A DNA stretch of 64,000 nucleotides, taken from the NCBI GenBank assembly GCA_030435675.1, contig CM059621.1:16802001-16866000 (forward strand). The letters run 5' to 3'. Below the pieces are notes generated by a model. That model did not search any database and was not told where the DNA came from. It saw nothing but the letters and a program-made list of their open reading frames with translations. Positions 23,593 through 35,242 of the stretch are shown here, piece by piece; the stretch's first letter is position 1, and the number at the start of each line of letters is the position of its first letter. A program made the translations under genes and the position numbers. This DNA is from Steinernema hermaphroditum. Taxonomy: Eukaryota; Nematoda; Chromadorea; Rhabditida; Steinernematidae.

Positions 23593-23692
23593 AAAATGAC
23601 TTCCACAGCAAACTCTGTTTTGTTGCTTCTCGCTGTCGCGAAATAGGAAAGAAAAATGTGAAAATAGGCAGCGCTTGAAAAAAGAAAAAATT

Positions 23693-23765
23693 CGCCCCCT
23701 AAGGGATTCGAACCCTTGGCCGTTAGATTAAAAGTCTAACGCTCTACCGGCTGAGCTAAAGGGGC
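23693..23765 (-). tRNA. tRNA-Lys(TTT)
   Basis: 73-nt cloverleaf: acceptor GCCCCTT/AGGGGGC, D arm GCTC..GAGC, anticodon stem TTAGA/TCTAA with loop CTTTTAA giving TTT, T arm AAGGG/CCCTT around TTCGAAT. It decodes AAA and AAG. Confidence 0.97.
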
Positions 23766-23940
23766 TCCGCCAAGTGAGCGTCTCAAAGTGGGTATGAGGC
23801 GCTTGACGTCGCATAAGCCAGGCACTTTTAACAAGAAAAATCTATCAAAAACGTTTAGAAAGTTCTGAAAAAAGAAGAACAATCTATTATAAAAGTGCAA
23901 TCTTAGGACTATACTAAGAAAGATGATTAAGCTCTCAACT

Positions 23941-24013
23941 GGCCTCGTGGCGCAATGGATAACGCGTCGGTCTACGGAACCGAAGATTGCAGGTTCGAAT
24001 CCTGCCGAGGTCG
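23941..24013 (+). tRNA. tRNA-Arg(ACG), copy 4
   Basis: Same 73-nt sequence as the three minus-strand copies, here on the plus strand, 176 bp from the divergent tRNA-Lys gene and about 230 bp beyond the stop of the CLC gene. Confidence 0.97.
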
Positions 24014-24243
24014 AAACATTTTTTGTGCAATTTTTGACCCTTTTTGACAGCTGACCGTCAATCTTTGGCCCTGATGTCACACCCTGGATTGAACACTTTC
24101 TCTGTTGTTGTAGCCACTTTTCAAACATTTATAGTTTATTTACAAAATCAACGTATTCAACAATTACCAATGTCTGTGAATATCTCATGGCGAGTTGGTA
24201 ATTGTCGACGACCCGAAATTGACCATCTATTACAAGTAGTTGT

Positions 24244-27200
24244 CTAGTTGTAGTTAGCGATGTACACTTCCGTCACGAGATACTTATTCTTGTGCCTTCT
24301 CTCCTTGAATCGGGCGACGTCTTTTCTCGTTATCATGCCTCGTAACTGAAAGGCATGGACATCAAATTTTATAAACGATGGCTTACCCTGTTTTCGTCGT
24401 CAACAACCGCCAAATACCGTAATCCGAGGCCTCTGAAGAGATGGTAGATCGACTGAAGAGACGCGTTGAGAGGAACTCGATGAGGAGTCGGGTGGATATA
24501 GGGCTGGAGGTCTATCCAGCAGTTCAAGTCGCTGTGATGTAGTTTGTCCTCGAGATTCAGAGCGCACTGATCGTATCGGGGGTAGAGGTCCTGGAAGTCG
24601 GCAAGCGTGACGATTCCGGCGTCGTCGACCATTTGGTGGCCTTCGCGATCGATCGAAAAGGCCTGCAAAGAGTTAAGCAATGTAGTGGATCTGTGTCTCT
24701 TTGTCTAGACAGTGTAGACAACGCAAACCCCATTTCCACCGTGACGGGTCTGTGCAAATGAGACAGTTTACGTGTCTCATATTGGACTTACCCTCTTGCT
24801 GATCAGCGTGATCAACTGCTTCCTCAAAATCAATCCCTTGAGATGGCCATATTCGGGATACTGCGATCCGGGCAGTGCTGGATCGATCCTATCGACGATG
24901 GGGAATCCATGGTGCCGAGTCTCCCTAAGCACTTGAAGCACTCGTCCCACCCGCTCCCGCCTCTCCATCGCCACGACGTCTTTTCGCATAACTCGCCTAG
25001 CCAAGATGTTTCTGGACAGTTTCGGAGGATGCCAGCCGAGGATGGGAACTTCGGCCAAGTCGATGTGAGCGTCGTATAGACCCTAAAAGGGCGTTACCAC
25101 AGGATGTAGAAAAGTGATAACCTGCCTCATTGAAGATGTCGCCAACCCACTTCGTTGTCATCAAGACGAGCATGATCGGAAGACCGAAGGTGATGTCCTT
25201 CGTGGCCTCGACGATGATGGCCGTTAGACTGATGGTCATTCGGACGACCCCTCCGAGCTGGGCTGCTGCTCCGGCCAGGGCGTATTTTCCAGGGTCAATT
25301 CCGGTCTAGAAGATGTGGTTATGGCAGGGTGGAGACTTGGACATAAAGCCGTTTCAACCATCTCGACCGTCCCCCATTGCCTTTGGCGGTCCCCTTGAGA
25401 TTTGAACTGTCCCCCGGCCTGTTGAAACACCGTACGCTCTATGTAGAGAGTCACGTGTTATTGAAATTCCGGATGGGACGGTTCAAACCCTCAAAAACGG
25501 GGGGCGGTTCAAAGTAAGGGGACTGTCTAAATTCTAAAGGGGACGGTTGAAACGGCCTTTAGTCTTTGTATGTACAAGAGAGCCTTCTCTTGTGACGAAA
25601 ATCTGTTCACTTATATTCCCACATGAGCCTAGTTTAAACACAAAACCTTACGAATATGTATTTACAAAGACTCCTGATAGGTGTGCTCAATCTATCTAGT
25701 GAATCTTACTAGCTTTGAGCCTGATTTAGGCGTATCCTTCAAGATGCTCCCTTGTTAGGTGCGAACCTTGGCACTATGAAAAGAAACTCACCACATTAGG
25801 GAACATATACTCGACGGTTATTCCAAAGAGACGTCCCCAAGCGGCTCCAGTCAGAAGCGCTGGAATGAAGACCCCCGATGGGACGGAGAGCCCGTAGGTC
25901 CACAGAGTCAGGAAGTAGTATTCGACGGCGAAGATGGCCAGGGTTCCCGCGCGGAATGAGTTGATGGGACTGTGGAAGAGGTTCTTCACGCTCTCCTCGG
26001 GGTTGGCGAAGAAGAGATTGGCTACTGCCGAGTATTTTCCTTTCGGACACCAAAGCTGAAGCGATATGGAAGGGCATTTTCTTGGGCATTTCCTATGGAT
26101 CAACGAACCCTGGTGACATCGGTGAGGTTAGGATTGACGCCCAGAGGCTGACAGTCGTCGATGATAAAGATGGTGGTAAAGCCGATGAAGGCCGAAGCGG
26201 CGGCGACAAGAAGACACTCGAAGAGCTTCTGGAACCTGTTGGTGATGAATTTCTTGCGGAACTTCGACAGATGAGTGTTGAGGTAGTTGAAGAGGGCGCC
26301 GGACAGACCGCCGATGGCGCCGATGACGAGGAAGAACGGGATTTCCCAGACGTTATAGCTGTTATCCTAAAGCTGACCACATCTTCTACGCCAGACTACG
26401 GCGGCTCACTTCAAAGACGCCGAAGTTGGCCAGGCCAGTCCACGACAAGAAACCGCCCTTTCCGTAGAAAACGCTCAGAAGACAGTTGACGGTGAAGGAG
26501 GAGATCATGGCGGAGAAGAACATTCTCCAGGTGAGCGACTGGTTCCAGAAGCTGGCGCCTTCTTCCAAGCTGTAGAGAACGCCGCCGATGGGCGCTCCGA
26601 AGGCGGCGGCCACTCCGGCTGCCGCGCCGGCGCTGACGAAATCGCGTTTCTCGCGGTCGTTGCGGAAGTAGTTGAAGAGGCCGAAGTCGAAGGGAAGCGA
26701 GATGCAGCGGCCTTGTGAGATACCGGCGGCGACCACGGCGCCAGAGTGGATCATAGGACCTTCCTGAAGGTGGGGCACATGAATGGTTAGAGAGGTGGAT
26801 AAGGAGGTTAAGCTGATTTAGAAACCCCAAAAAACAAACCTTTCCAGCAGCGAGACCTCCAGCGACAGAACAGGCTACTCCGACAGCCTTCGCCACCAGC
26901 GTCTTCAGCCTGACCACTCCGGGAATCTGGATACCGTTCAGGAAACACTTGATTTGCGGAATTCCAGAGCCAGCGGCCACCGGCGACACAAACAGAACCA
27001 AACAGGCCGCTATGGCCACGAGACAGAGATTGTAGGTCGCCCACGAAGACAGTACCATCCACATGCAGCCTCCGCCCTGAGTCATGAGCTCCTTGTCGTC
27101 GCACAGGTTGATCAGGGAGGTTATGATGAGGTGGAACTTGATCTGACTACTGTAGTAGACCATGATGTCGATGAAGACGGCGATGATGGCTGTGATGACG

Positions 27201-28651
27201 CCGATCAGGAAGCAGACCTGCCAGCGCTGAATGGACTGGCTAAGCAGCTCGTTCTGATGCTCGGCGTGCTGTTCCTGCTCGCGGTAGAGCTCGTTCTCTA
27301 CGATCTCGTAGTCCAAACTCTCGTACTGCGCCGAGAGAAGGTGCTCCTCGTGTTCGGGGTTTCGGTGCGGCATTCGGTGGCCTTCTTGGCGAAGGCGTTC
27401 TTCTCGCGCCTGTCTTCTGGCCAGGGCATGAAGGCTGTTGTAGGAGGAGACTCTTTCAAGGCCGGTTACCGGGTTTTCGTTTGGATCCAGGCTGAAATGA
27501 CAAAGTGAATAGATTGAACCTATCCCCGATCTGTCTTTTGATGTAAAAATTTAGCCCCAATCTGGTTCCCTTTCATCACAAAGTGCATCCACAATCAGTG
27601 GTGCTTAATAGAGAATTGAATAGAGAGGGGTCTTCGAGTCATAACTGAGATTTGTGACACAAAATAAAAGTTCGGTTCCCTTCAAAATGCTCGAGAATCA
27701 GATGTTTCACTTTCAAAACACGACCCCTGTGATCCTGACCATCGGTCTATGGATACTGGTGAGAAATTTTGAACAAAAAATTGATAGCGGTTGGTATTCA
27801 ATGAGCTCTCAAACTGATCACACAGAGTGGGCCGCAAAACAAAGGAGGACCACCCTTAAAGATGGTCACAAAAAAGGGCATCTATACAGAAGTCTAGAAC
27901 GCCATTCAGCAATTCAGACCTGTGGGATCGGTCGGTTTCTTTCGTTTTTCGAGCGGATGCTCACGGAAAGGACATTCCAGACTTCTGTCTAGATGCCCTT
28001 TCTTTGGGCCACCTTGTATATGAAGCCTCAGATCACAGGGCCCCTCAAATATTGGACCCATATAGTAGGTTGGTTATAGATGGCATTCGTTGTCCTGTTT
28101 GTAGATAGACAGTATGTGATCTGTGTGTCTCTTTTGATATTTGACATTCTTTGAACAAGACTCCCCGCACTCTACTGTCTATACGTCCAAAGGAGACACG
28201 CATATGTCGCAAGTGCCTTTATCTGAGTGTAGCGTGTTGTTTTTCGCGCTTTTTCGGAAGCGCTTAAACTAAGCAACGTCATTTGGATCATACAGAACAA
28301 ATAAACAGTAGCGTAAATACCCACGCCTAACCTCTGTTAAAACGCCCCATCAGGACATAAACTCCGAACATTGCCTTTCTAGATAAGGACAAGTCATTGA
28401 AAGATCGTCCCAAAACAGAAAACGTTCCATTCTAGAATGATACCACTTTGTTCCTATGGCTCAGTTCGTTAAAGAACCCTTATTTTTCAAATCAGAATAT
28501 GACCATTTTTCTATCATTACCTCGCCGTGGAGATGGTTCTGTTGCGCCTCATGCCACCGCCTTCCAAACGCTGTCCCCGGAGCCCGTGCACTCCAACGGC
28601 CGCCTGGAGAAGGGGCGCATCGTCGTCGTCCAAATTGAAGCGTCTCTGCAT
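24244..28651 (-). CDS. clh-6: CLC-7/CLH-6 type lysosomal chloride/proton exchanger
   Basis: Nine exons; roughly 800-840 aa. Exon 1 (28651-28521) encodes [19 protein letters not shown] and joins in phase (AG|C) to 27491. The [13 protein letters not shown] motif before the first helix is typical of the CLCN7/CLCN6 branch. Selectivity and gating motifs are intact: [23 protein letters not shown] (gating Glu), [25 protein letters not shown] (proton-path Glu) and [19 protein letters not shown]. Two C-terminal CBS domains follow, and the protein ends [16 protein letters not shown]-7 exchangers acidify or load lysosomes with chloride; vertebrates need the partner OSTM1, which is not in this window. 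An in-frame TAG lies four codons before the start. Intron 1 (~1 kb) holds a mariner-like hairpin and another intron holds a TIR MITE. The exon ending IFNE at about 25132 appears to use a GC donor. The symbol is by similarity. Confidence 0.92.
25344..25561. mobile_element. MITE with GTTTCAACC termini in CLC intron
   Basis: The termini TAAAGCCGTTTCAACC and GGTTGAAACGGCCTTTA are inverted repeats, with inner GACCGTCCCC / GGGGAC arms continuing the hairpin. Related partial copies lie at ~19070-19165 and ~58385-58525. There is no coding capacity; TA at each end may be the target duplication. Confidence 0.7.
27832..28020. mobile_element. Mariner-like hairpin MITE, copy 2
   Basis: Left arm ACAGAGTGGGCC.. 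then AAAGGGCATCTATACAGAAG; right arm, inverted, ATACAAGGTGGCCCAAAGAA then AGGGCATCTAGACAGAAG. The inner arms pair almost perfectly over ~30 bp. It sits in the first intron of the CLC gene. Confidence 0.7.
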
Positions 28652-28659
28652 TGTCAGAG

Positions 28660-30630
28660 TCTATCAGACGCCGTGCGACGTCTCCGCCTAAGCGGACAAC
28701 ACCTGAAACGGAGACACGGAACGTAGAGAGGTGATTCATCGAAAAAAACAAAACTCGTTCTGATGTCTCATGTCGTCGAAGCACGATGCCCCGGCTCAAA
28801 AGCGACGCGAAGTGACCATCGCCTTGGAAAAGGTCATCTCGACGTCTATCGATCGGCCGTCTGCAAAAGGCAGCAGCAGTCCGATAAAAACAACGCTTAT
28901 CGGCCGGCTTAGCCCACCGCGGTGGGAGTTGGCGACAGTCGAAAGGACGCGTAGGGGTGGGGCGATATGCATGGCCAGAACGTGATTTTGCATCGCTTGA
29001 CATGGCGACACTTTGGAAGTTCTGGCGCCAGTAAACATGAAAGACGCGTGACGAAATAGTGGCGGAGTAAACAAAGCGCTTATCTATGTGACTGTTCGAT
29101 GGTTGAGCGTTCGATCGAGTGAGTAATACTCGATCCACAATTTGATCGAATCGATCGCAGACAGTCGCGCCGGGTGCATTTTGTGGTGTTTATATAACCG
29201 GGAGTGCATAGGAGACGGTCATGTTTACCCAGATGGGTCTGGGCTACCTTATCAGGAAGGAAGAGAACAAAATACATGAAAAGAAAGCAAGTTCTTTGGT
29301 CTAAAATATAAAAAAGAGGGGTTCGTAGACGATAGACTGTATCTATTGGGTTGAAACATTGAAAATGACCGTTGTTAAAAGTGAATATTTAAAGACCACA
29401 AAAACGCTCATTTCACTTAAGGTATTCACCATTCGATTGCTCAACGTCAGTCATCTTTTCGGGCAGGAGCCGGATCCTTCTTTTTGTAGAAAGTCCGAGG
29501 CTTGAGGTCAAAAACTGTTTTGGTCTGATTTTCGACCTCTTTGCCTTGTTCTGCGTGGTTTCCTGTGATCTTTCCATTTACGGATCAGTATAGATGAAAG
29601 TAAGATAGGCCTGGGAGAGTGATAGATAAACAGCAAAAAAGAAATCTTTCAGCTCAAAATAGAGAGCCGTTCTGAGGGTCAACTTAAAAAAATGCGCTCT
29701 TGGGCACTCGTACTTTTTGAGAATCCGAGGGTCATTTTTTGAACGCCGTATAGACAGTCGCTCTTACTTTGGAATGGTCTAAACCTCTAGACATGAAAAG
29801 TTATACAGTATACTTCTAAATGAGCCCAGCTTGGGGTTTGGCTTGGTCATAGACAAGAGACTTAAGTCCACATCTCGTTCTCATCTACTACAAGCTCTGT
29901 ATCATGTGTTCACATACATATCACATAGACATGAGGGGAGGGGATCGTATAGACACGAGTTGAAGAGGTCTGGACATGATAGACAACTGGCGACGGATTT
30001 GAAACATGTTTACTGTATCGGCTGTCTACTGTATCTCAGTCTGGGAGAATTGCTTGTCTAGGGTCCTAGAAAGGGGTTGTACTGTCTATAAAACCGTACA
30101 GACAGTCGCTCTTACCTTAGAAGGACCTACAGCCTCTTTTTTGGGAAATATTTGAAGATATCTAGACATGAAAATCATACCGTATCTGTCTAAATGAATC
30201 CAGTTTTTGGTGTGGATTAGTCATAGACAACAGGAAGTGTCTATGACTCACTCCTTCAAAGTCAAAGTGACCAAAAAAGTTTACAAAAAAAAACCATTTA
30301 TAAATCTCTCTAGAAAACATTTCTAGGGTCAGTTCAAACTTATGTTCGGCTTAGACACGCTAACTACACGATATTCAACACCTCTGCTGGCTCCAGCACC
30401 AAAAAAACAACCTCAAAATAACTCAAATCCTCGACCTTTTCAAATTCGTCATAGACCTGTGTCTGTGTCTGAACTTTCCCGCTGGTCCCACCACGAAGCG
30501 TCGAAGTTCTATTAATTCCGCTTTAATCGTCCATCGCTCGCCAGAATCGCGTCAAAGACTGTGAATTTACGAACGAATGCGTGTGCAAATTGAGTCCTCT
30601 AACACAACCGTCTGCTTTCAGAACAGTCGT
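28660..30630. other. Intergenic region between CLC and EMC10 genes
   Basis: These genes are divergent, so both promoters should lie here. A GC-rich block at 28770-29160 is open on both strands but shows no domain. A direct duplication is visible at 29740-29890 and 30085-30240. No further gene is supported. Confidence 0.45.
29740..30245 (+). repeat. Diverged direct duplication (~150 bp units)
   Basis: 29740-29870 and 30090-30235 share GACAGTCGCTCTTAC, TCTAGACATGAAAA, TCTAAATGAxxCCAG and GTCATAGACAA in the same order. The spacing is ~345 bp. Confidence 0.7.
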
Positions 30631-30634
30631 GACG

Positions 30635-31877
30635 ATGCGCCTCGCGGCGACGTTCCTCTGCTTCTTCGTCTACGGGTTTGCGGCAGCCGAATGGGCGATC
30701 GATGTCGACTATTCCGTCCAAAATGGTATGTGGCGCTGGATCGGAGTGTCGAAAGGTGTCTAGTATGCGTTTGTTGCGACCAGCTCCGGCTGTAGACAGT
30801 CTACAGGTTGTGCTCAGACTGCGACCATCACGTGCTCGTCTGCTAGACAACACATTACACTGTCACCGATCGATTGTGTTTGTTCATGCGGCAAGCGGTT
30901 GAATTTGCATCGAAACTCGTGCGCCTTTGTCCGAAATTGGAGCCGTTACGCTGGTTCTCAGCTTTTTTTGCGAGGAGATGTAGTTTTATAAGTGATCGGT
31001 GGCGAATTCAGATAGATATTGAATCTAACATCTGCTTATTTCTGCCTACATTGACTCTTTTGCAGATGCGGGTGCCGGACAGCCATCGTATTCTCCGCTA
31101 GGCGCGATTCTCATCGACCGCCTGCCCGACGGGAATTTCACGGGTCGATTCCGTGCCACTGACGGCATCACGAAGCAGCTGGAGGAGAAGCTGGTCGAAG
31201 CGGCCAAGAACCCCCAGTCTATTTACCGGGTTCGGACCGGAAATGTCTTCTCCTTCAATGAGCCAGTAAGTGAAGTAAACATAGGTTGTCGGCCATTTAT
31301 CTAAGATGAGATCAGTTTCAGCTTTTCAAAATAATCCACTCTCTGTGACATTTTCAACTTTATCGCCACTTCATTTCAGTGTCTTCTGCTACGCTCAAAC
31401 CTTGCGCACCTTATCCAAGTCGCTATCGACCCACAGAAGCAAACGATCTTCTCGATTTCGCTCTTCCCCGACGGTCTCTATGAAGCCGGAGCCGACTACA
31501 ACAACTGTCAGGGCGTGCAGCTGGCGCCGAACGCGCGCTTCAGCGCCAACGTGCGTATCGTGAAGAGCGGCGAGCTCCCCACTCCGGACACGGTGTCGTA
31601 TCTGCAGAAGATGGAGCGCGAACGCCAAGCTCGTCAGCATGGCGCCCAACAGGACAACCGCTCTTTCATCGCGAAATATGTAAGTGTGATTGATATCTAG
31701 ACTGGACATCTTTGCAGATAATTGTCTTGCAGACAGATCGGAAACCTCTCGACCTTCCTTTGCAGTGTCTTGACGTCTATTTAAATTTGTTCATTTCAGT
31801 GGATGTACATTGTTCCCGTCGTCGCGTTTGTGGTTATCTCGAATGCGATGACCCCCGAGCAAGGAGGAAGCGAGTGA
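30635..31877 (+). CDS. emc-10: ER membrane protein complex subunit 10 (EMC10)
   Basis: Four exons 30635-30725, 31066-31265, 31380-31679, 31800-31877; 222 aa with all phases consistent. A signal peptide (MRLAATFLCFFVYGFAAAEW) is followed by a lumenal beta-rich domain (WAIDVDYSVQN, SIYRVRTGNVFSF, CLLLRSNLAHLIQVAIDP, FPDGLYEAGADYNNCQG). The C-terminal part is NRSFIAKYWMYIVPVVAFVV, the diagnostic EMC10 tail with one membrane span. EMC10 is a lumenal/membrane subunit of the ER insertase that inserts tail-anchored and multipass proteins. A broken inverted copy of exon 1 lies at about 34985-35107. Confidence 0.92.
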
Positions 31878-32045
31878 TGTTGTTGATTCCTAAATTAATT
31901 ATTGTTGCCGCTTTAATAAATCACTGTAGTTGCCTTCCCGCAGTGTCTGTTTGCTTCTCACGGTTCTCCGTCCGTGTGTTGTACTTTTGTTTTGCCGTCT
32001 TGACCTTGTGCTACAAGAGTGCGCTTTTCAGATCAGTACTCGTCG

Positions 32046-34325
32046 ATGTCAGACAACACGAATATGGCGGCCAAGGTGAGTCGGTGGTGATTAGGAGAGA
32101 GTCACTAGACGTTGGAGCTGTTTAAGGTCGCCGAGGTTTTCCTCACGGCAGGACATGCCTTTCAAAAGCTTGGAGATCTAACTCTGCAACTGCAGTTGGG
32201 TGGACGCGTCGATGAGTGCGACGAAAAGTAAGTATGAGACGCTAGAATAGGCGTAGACTGAATGTTGATTAGAGGAAAAACTTAAGAGGCGTGTCTCTCA
32301 GACATGTCTATGGCTTAAAACCGGCAAAACGAAATCGTACTAAAGATTTGATTTCCTTTTTTCAGCAAATGGGCCGACAAAGACGTAGACAGTCTCAGAG
32401 ACGCCCTAACCCGATTCGCACACGAACTAGACAACATCTCCGAGTCTGTTGTTGCGCGTACTACGTAAGTTCCAGATATTTGCATCGAATTACGAATTTT
32501 ATTGCGATATCTAACATATTACACGTTGTCGCACCCCAAATCTATCCATCGCTGCCTGGTTTCTTGTATCGCTCGATGTCGCCATCTTCTGCTGCCTACT
32601 TTCTTCGTTAAGTCATCGCTCCATCGGGTCCGAGGTCTTCCGAGAGGTCTCTTCACAGGCGGGCGCCATTCTTCGAGTCGATTGTACCACTTCTCCGGGC
32701 TTCCGTTCGCCATCTTCCAGGCGAAGTTCCACTTCCTTCTTCTTGCCGCTTCGTCGATGTCCTTCACCTTCGTGACGCCTCGGAGCCATTCGTTGGTCCT
32801 CCTGTCTAGCAGACGGACTCCGGCCATTCGGCGTTCCATCCGTCGTTGAGTGGTCGCAAGCCTCTTCCTCGCCGACTTCGTGAGCGACCAAGTTTCGGAT
32901 CCGTACAGCATGGCGGGGAGAACGCATTGATCGAAAAGTCTTCGTTCCCATCGCATCAGGACGCTTCTGGAGGTCAGGAAATCCTTGTACCGTCTGAAGA
33001 CGTTCCATCCGCTCTGGATTCTTCGGGTGATCTCCTAGTAGTGGTCTCTCCTCAGCCTGACTTCCTGCCCGAGGTAGATGAAAGCTTCGACTTGTTCGAT
33101 TTCTTCTCCGTTCAGTATAATCGACGCTTCCTCTGTGGCCAGAATCTTTGTCTTCTCCCGGTTCCACCCCTGTTGACTCCTATCGGCATACCAACGTGGC
33201 GCAGTTCTGCCCGGATTTCCTCCAGAAAGGCTTCGTAGTCATCTTCTTCTTCATCGTCATCTTCTTCGTTATCGATTCCTCTGGATCCCGTCGCGGGCGC
33301 ATACAGAGAGTAGAGGCGCAGGATTTGGTCTTCGAACTGGAGATCCAGATAAGAAATCCTCGAGGAGACTTGGCGGAACTGTCGGACGTTGCGCTTCAGT
33401 TGTTTCTTCAAGAAGAATCCGGTGCCCGAAGCGCTTGCGTTATCTTCTGGTCCTGCGTGGAAGAAGCAGAAATCCGAGTCTTCCAGGTCCATTGCGCCGA
33501 AGTTCTTCCATCTGTGCTCGGTGAGGGCGATGACGTCGATGTTGGTCTTCTCCAGTTCCTTCTGCAGCTCGACGAGGCGTGGCGTTGACGACATCCGGCG
33601 CACATTGAGTGTTCCAAGCACAACGCGAGGAAACGGGTGGGGGTGGAGCATTACTAGACTCTGCGGTTCCAATGCTTCTGAGTCTAGCCCCGCTGTCTAG
33701 ATGAGAGCGACGGAGGGACCCGGCCGCTCACCACCACGACAGACTAGGGAATAATTTACATCGTAGACGTCTTAAATTTCATTTCAGACGCGCCGTCAAA
33801 TCAGACCTAAAACGACAGACGATTATCAACTCGCAGCCGATGCCAGTAGCACCAGTCCAATCCATACCCGTAGGCACCACGATTATCGGACATGCAGCTC
33901 GGCGTCCAGCACCGTATCCCGCAGCCGGAGTTCCCGGGGCGAAACGCGCCGCCCAAGTACGGCCCACGCAACACTTCAATGGAAGCGTGCCGCAAACGAA
34001 CGGAGTCGTTCCGACAGCGCCAAGAATGCGCTATGCCCCAGCGGCGACGACGCCAGGAACCTCGCTCGTGCAGCCGAAACCGCAGCCAGGAACGTCGCAG
34101 CCCGTGCCCATGATCCAGATAGCGCCAAACAACTCGAATCCCAGTCGCTCCTCGCTCAGCTCTCCACGTCAGAACGCCGTTGTCTCCGGGTCGTCGTCTT
34201 CACCAAACACGTTCAGCGACCCATCGCCCGCTCCGATCGTCTCACAGTCCAGCAACTCGCCTCTTCTCTCGCAACAGCTAAGGAATGCGCCGGCGGCTCC
34301 TGAACCGTACCGGTTGCCTCGATAA
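32046..34325 (+). CDS. BAP18/BACC1-like chromatin factor (SANT-like domain)
   Basis: Exons 32046-32075, 32127-32227, 32366-32464 and 33788-34325 give 255 aa with consistent phases. The N-terminal part (KVAEVFLTAGHAFQKLGDLTL, then KWADKDVDSLRDALTRFAHEL, DNISESVVARTTRAVKSDLKR) matches the BPTF-associated 18-kDa protein, a reader/adaptor of NURF and MLL complexes with a SANT-like helical domain. The remaining ~170 residues are Pro/Ser/Ala/Gln-rich and probably disordered. The third intron (32465-33787) is long because it contains an antisense non-LTR retrotransposon fragment. It begins 168 bp after EMC10 on the same strand, so an operon is possible. Confidence 0.85.
32505..33700 (-). mobile_element. 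Decayed non-LTR retrotransposon (RTE-like), internally deleted
   Basis: Minus-strand frames encode an APE-type endonuclease start (33672 down: LGTLNVRRMSSTPRLVELQKELEK.., VIALTEHRWKNF) joined to the C-terminal end of a reverse transcriptase ORF (YGSETWSLTKSARKRLATTQRR, ..LGRPRTRWSDDLTKK, ending at 32519). The central reverse transcriptase core is missing, and a stop interrupts the tail region near 33035. The element lies antisense inside the last intron of the BAP18 gene. Confidence 0.85.
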
Positions 34326-34329
34326 GAAT

Positions 34330-34980
34330 CCACCCGGATGGATGACACTCAAGATGCCTATGTCTCTCGGCTGGAGATTCTGAGCCGTGAACTATGTATA
34401 TTTAGTCCTTCTCCTCACAACTACGATGATATATCTGTCCCGTTTTACACATTATAAAATATTTTGATTTCATCAGCTCTCTAGACAGATCCGTTGTCTG
34501 GAGAAGTCCGGACAACGAATCCTTCTAGGCCTTTATTCCGATATGCCTATGTATACACATCATTTGCATATTCAAATAGACGTATCCCTCACACGTCTAT
34601 TTATTCCTTGTCGCATATTATCTCTCATTCAGACTGATTTGTACGTTCATATGAATATCCAAAAAAAGACTACCATCATACAGAGTAAAATGTTTAGCGC
34701 TCATCCGTTCGCAACGCTATGAACTGCGGTGTTACGATGATTTGTGCGCGATTTCCTATCGCACCACGATTTTACGAAAGCCCGCATTTGAAAGGCGAGC
34801 AGTCGCACTTAAATAGTGCTTCGGCGGGGAGCCGAACTACGCATCCCGCGCGTGCCAGTTCAGCGCGCTTGCAATGAGCCAACCGAACACTCGAATCAAT
34901 TACGTCCACCAATAACCTAACTCTGCTCACTTCATTTTTGCCTAGTGTCTGTCTTCACCGATCAACCCAGCCCACCCTTT
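34330..34980. other. Intergenic region
   Basis: No gene is seen. A tRNA-like segment with a degenerate cloverleaf occurs at 34811-34885(-), with A-box-like TGGCTCATTGC and weak B box. Confidence 0.4.
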
Positions 34981-34984
34981 CGAT

Positions 34985-35107
34985 GTCTATGTACAGCCGA
35001 AGTTGGTCACAGCAAACGTCTACTATACACCGTTGTCGGCAGAATAGTCGATATCAATCGCCTACTCGGCCACCGCAAACTCGTAGACGAAGAAACAGAG
35101 GAACGGT
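34985..35107 (-). pseudogene. Broken inverted copy of EMC10 exon 1
   Basis: Read on the minus strand, this segment matches EMC10 exon 1 from about the ATFLCFFVYGF codons through the donor and into the first ~50 bp of the intron. A TAG replaces the conserved Trp codon after the signal peptide, and ~30 bp after the donor are missing. No other EMC10 exons follow. Because intron sequence is included, it came from DNA duplication and not from an mRNA. Confidence 0.8.
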
Positions 35108-35242
35108 TAAACCGTCAGATCCAAAAGTGCAGACCACCCGCCGGGCAGAGAAACGCTCATACACAAAGACTTATTTGTTGGCAACACCAACAAACCACTG
35201 GTTAAGAACATCGACAACAAGGTTAATATATGGAAAAAAAAG

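Noticed and set aside
28445..29138. 225-codon minus-strand frame
   Set aside because: Its lower part overlaps the true CLC exon 1 in another frame; the upper part has no domain and is open on both strands.
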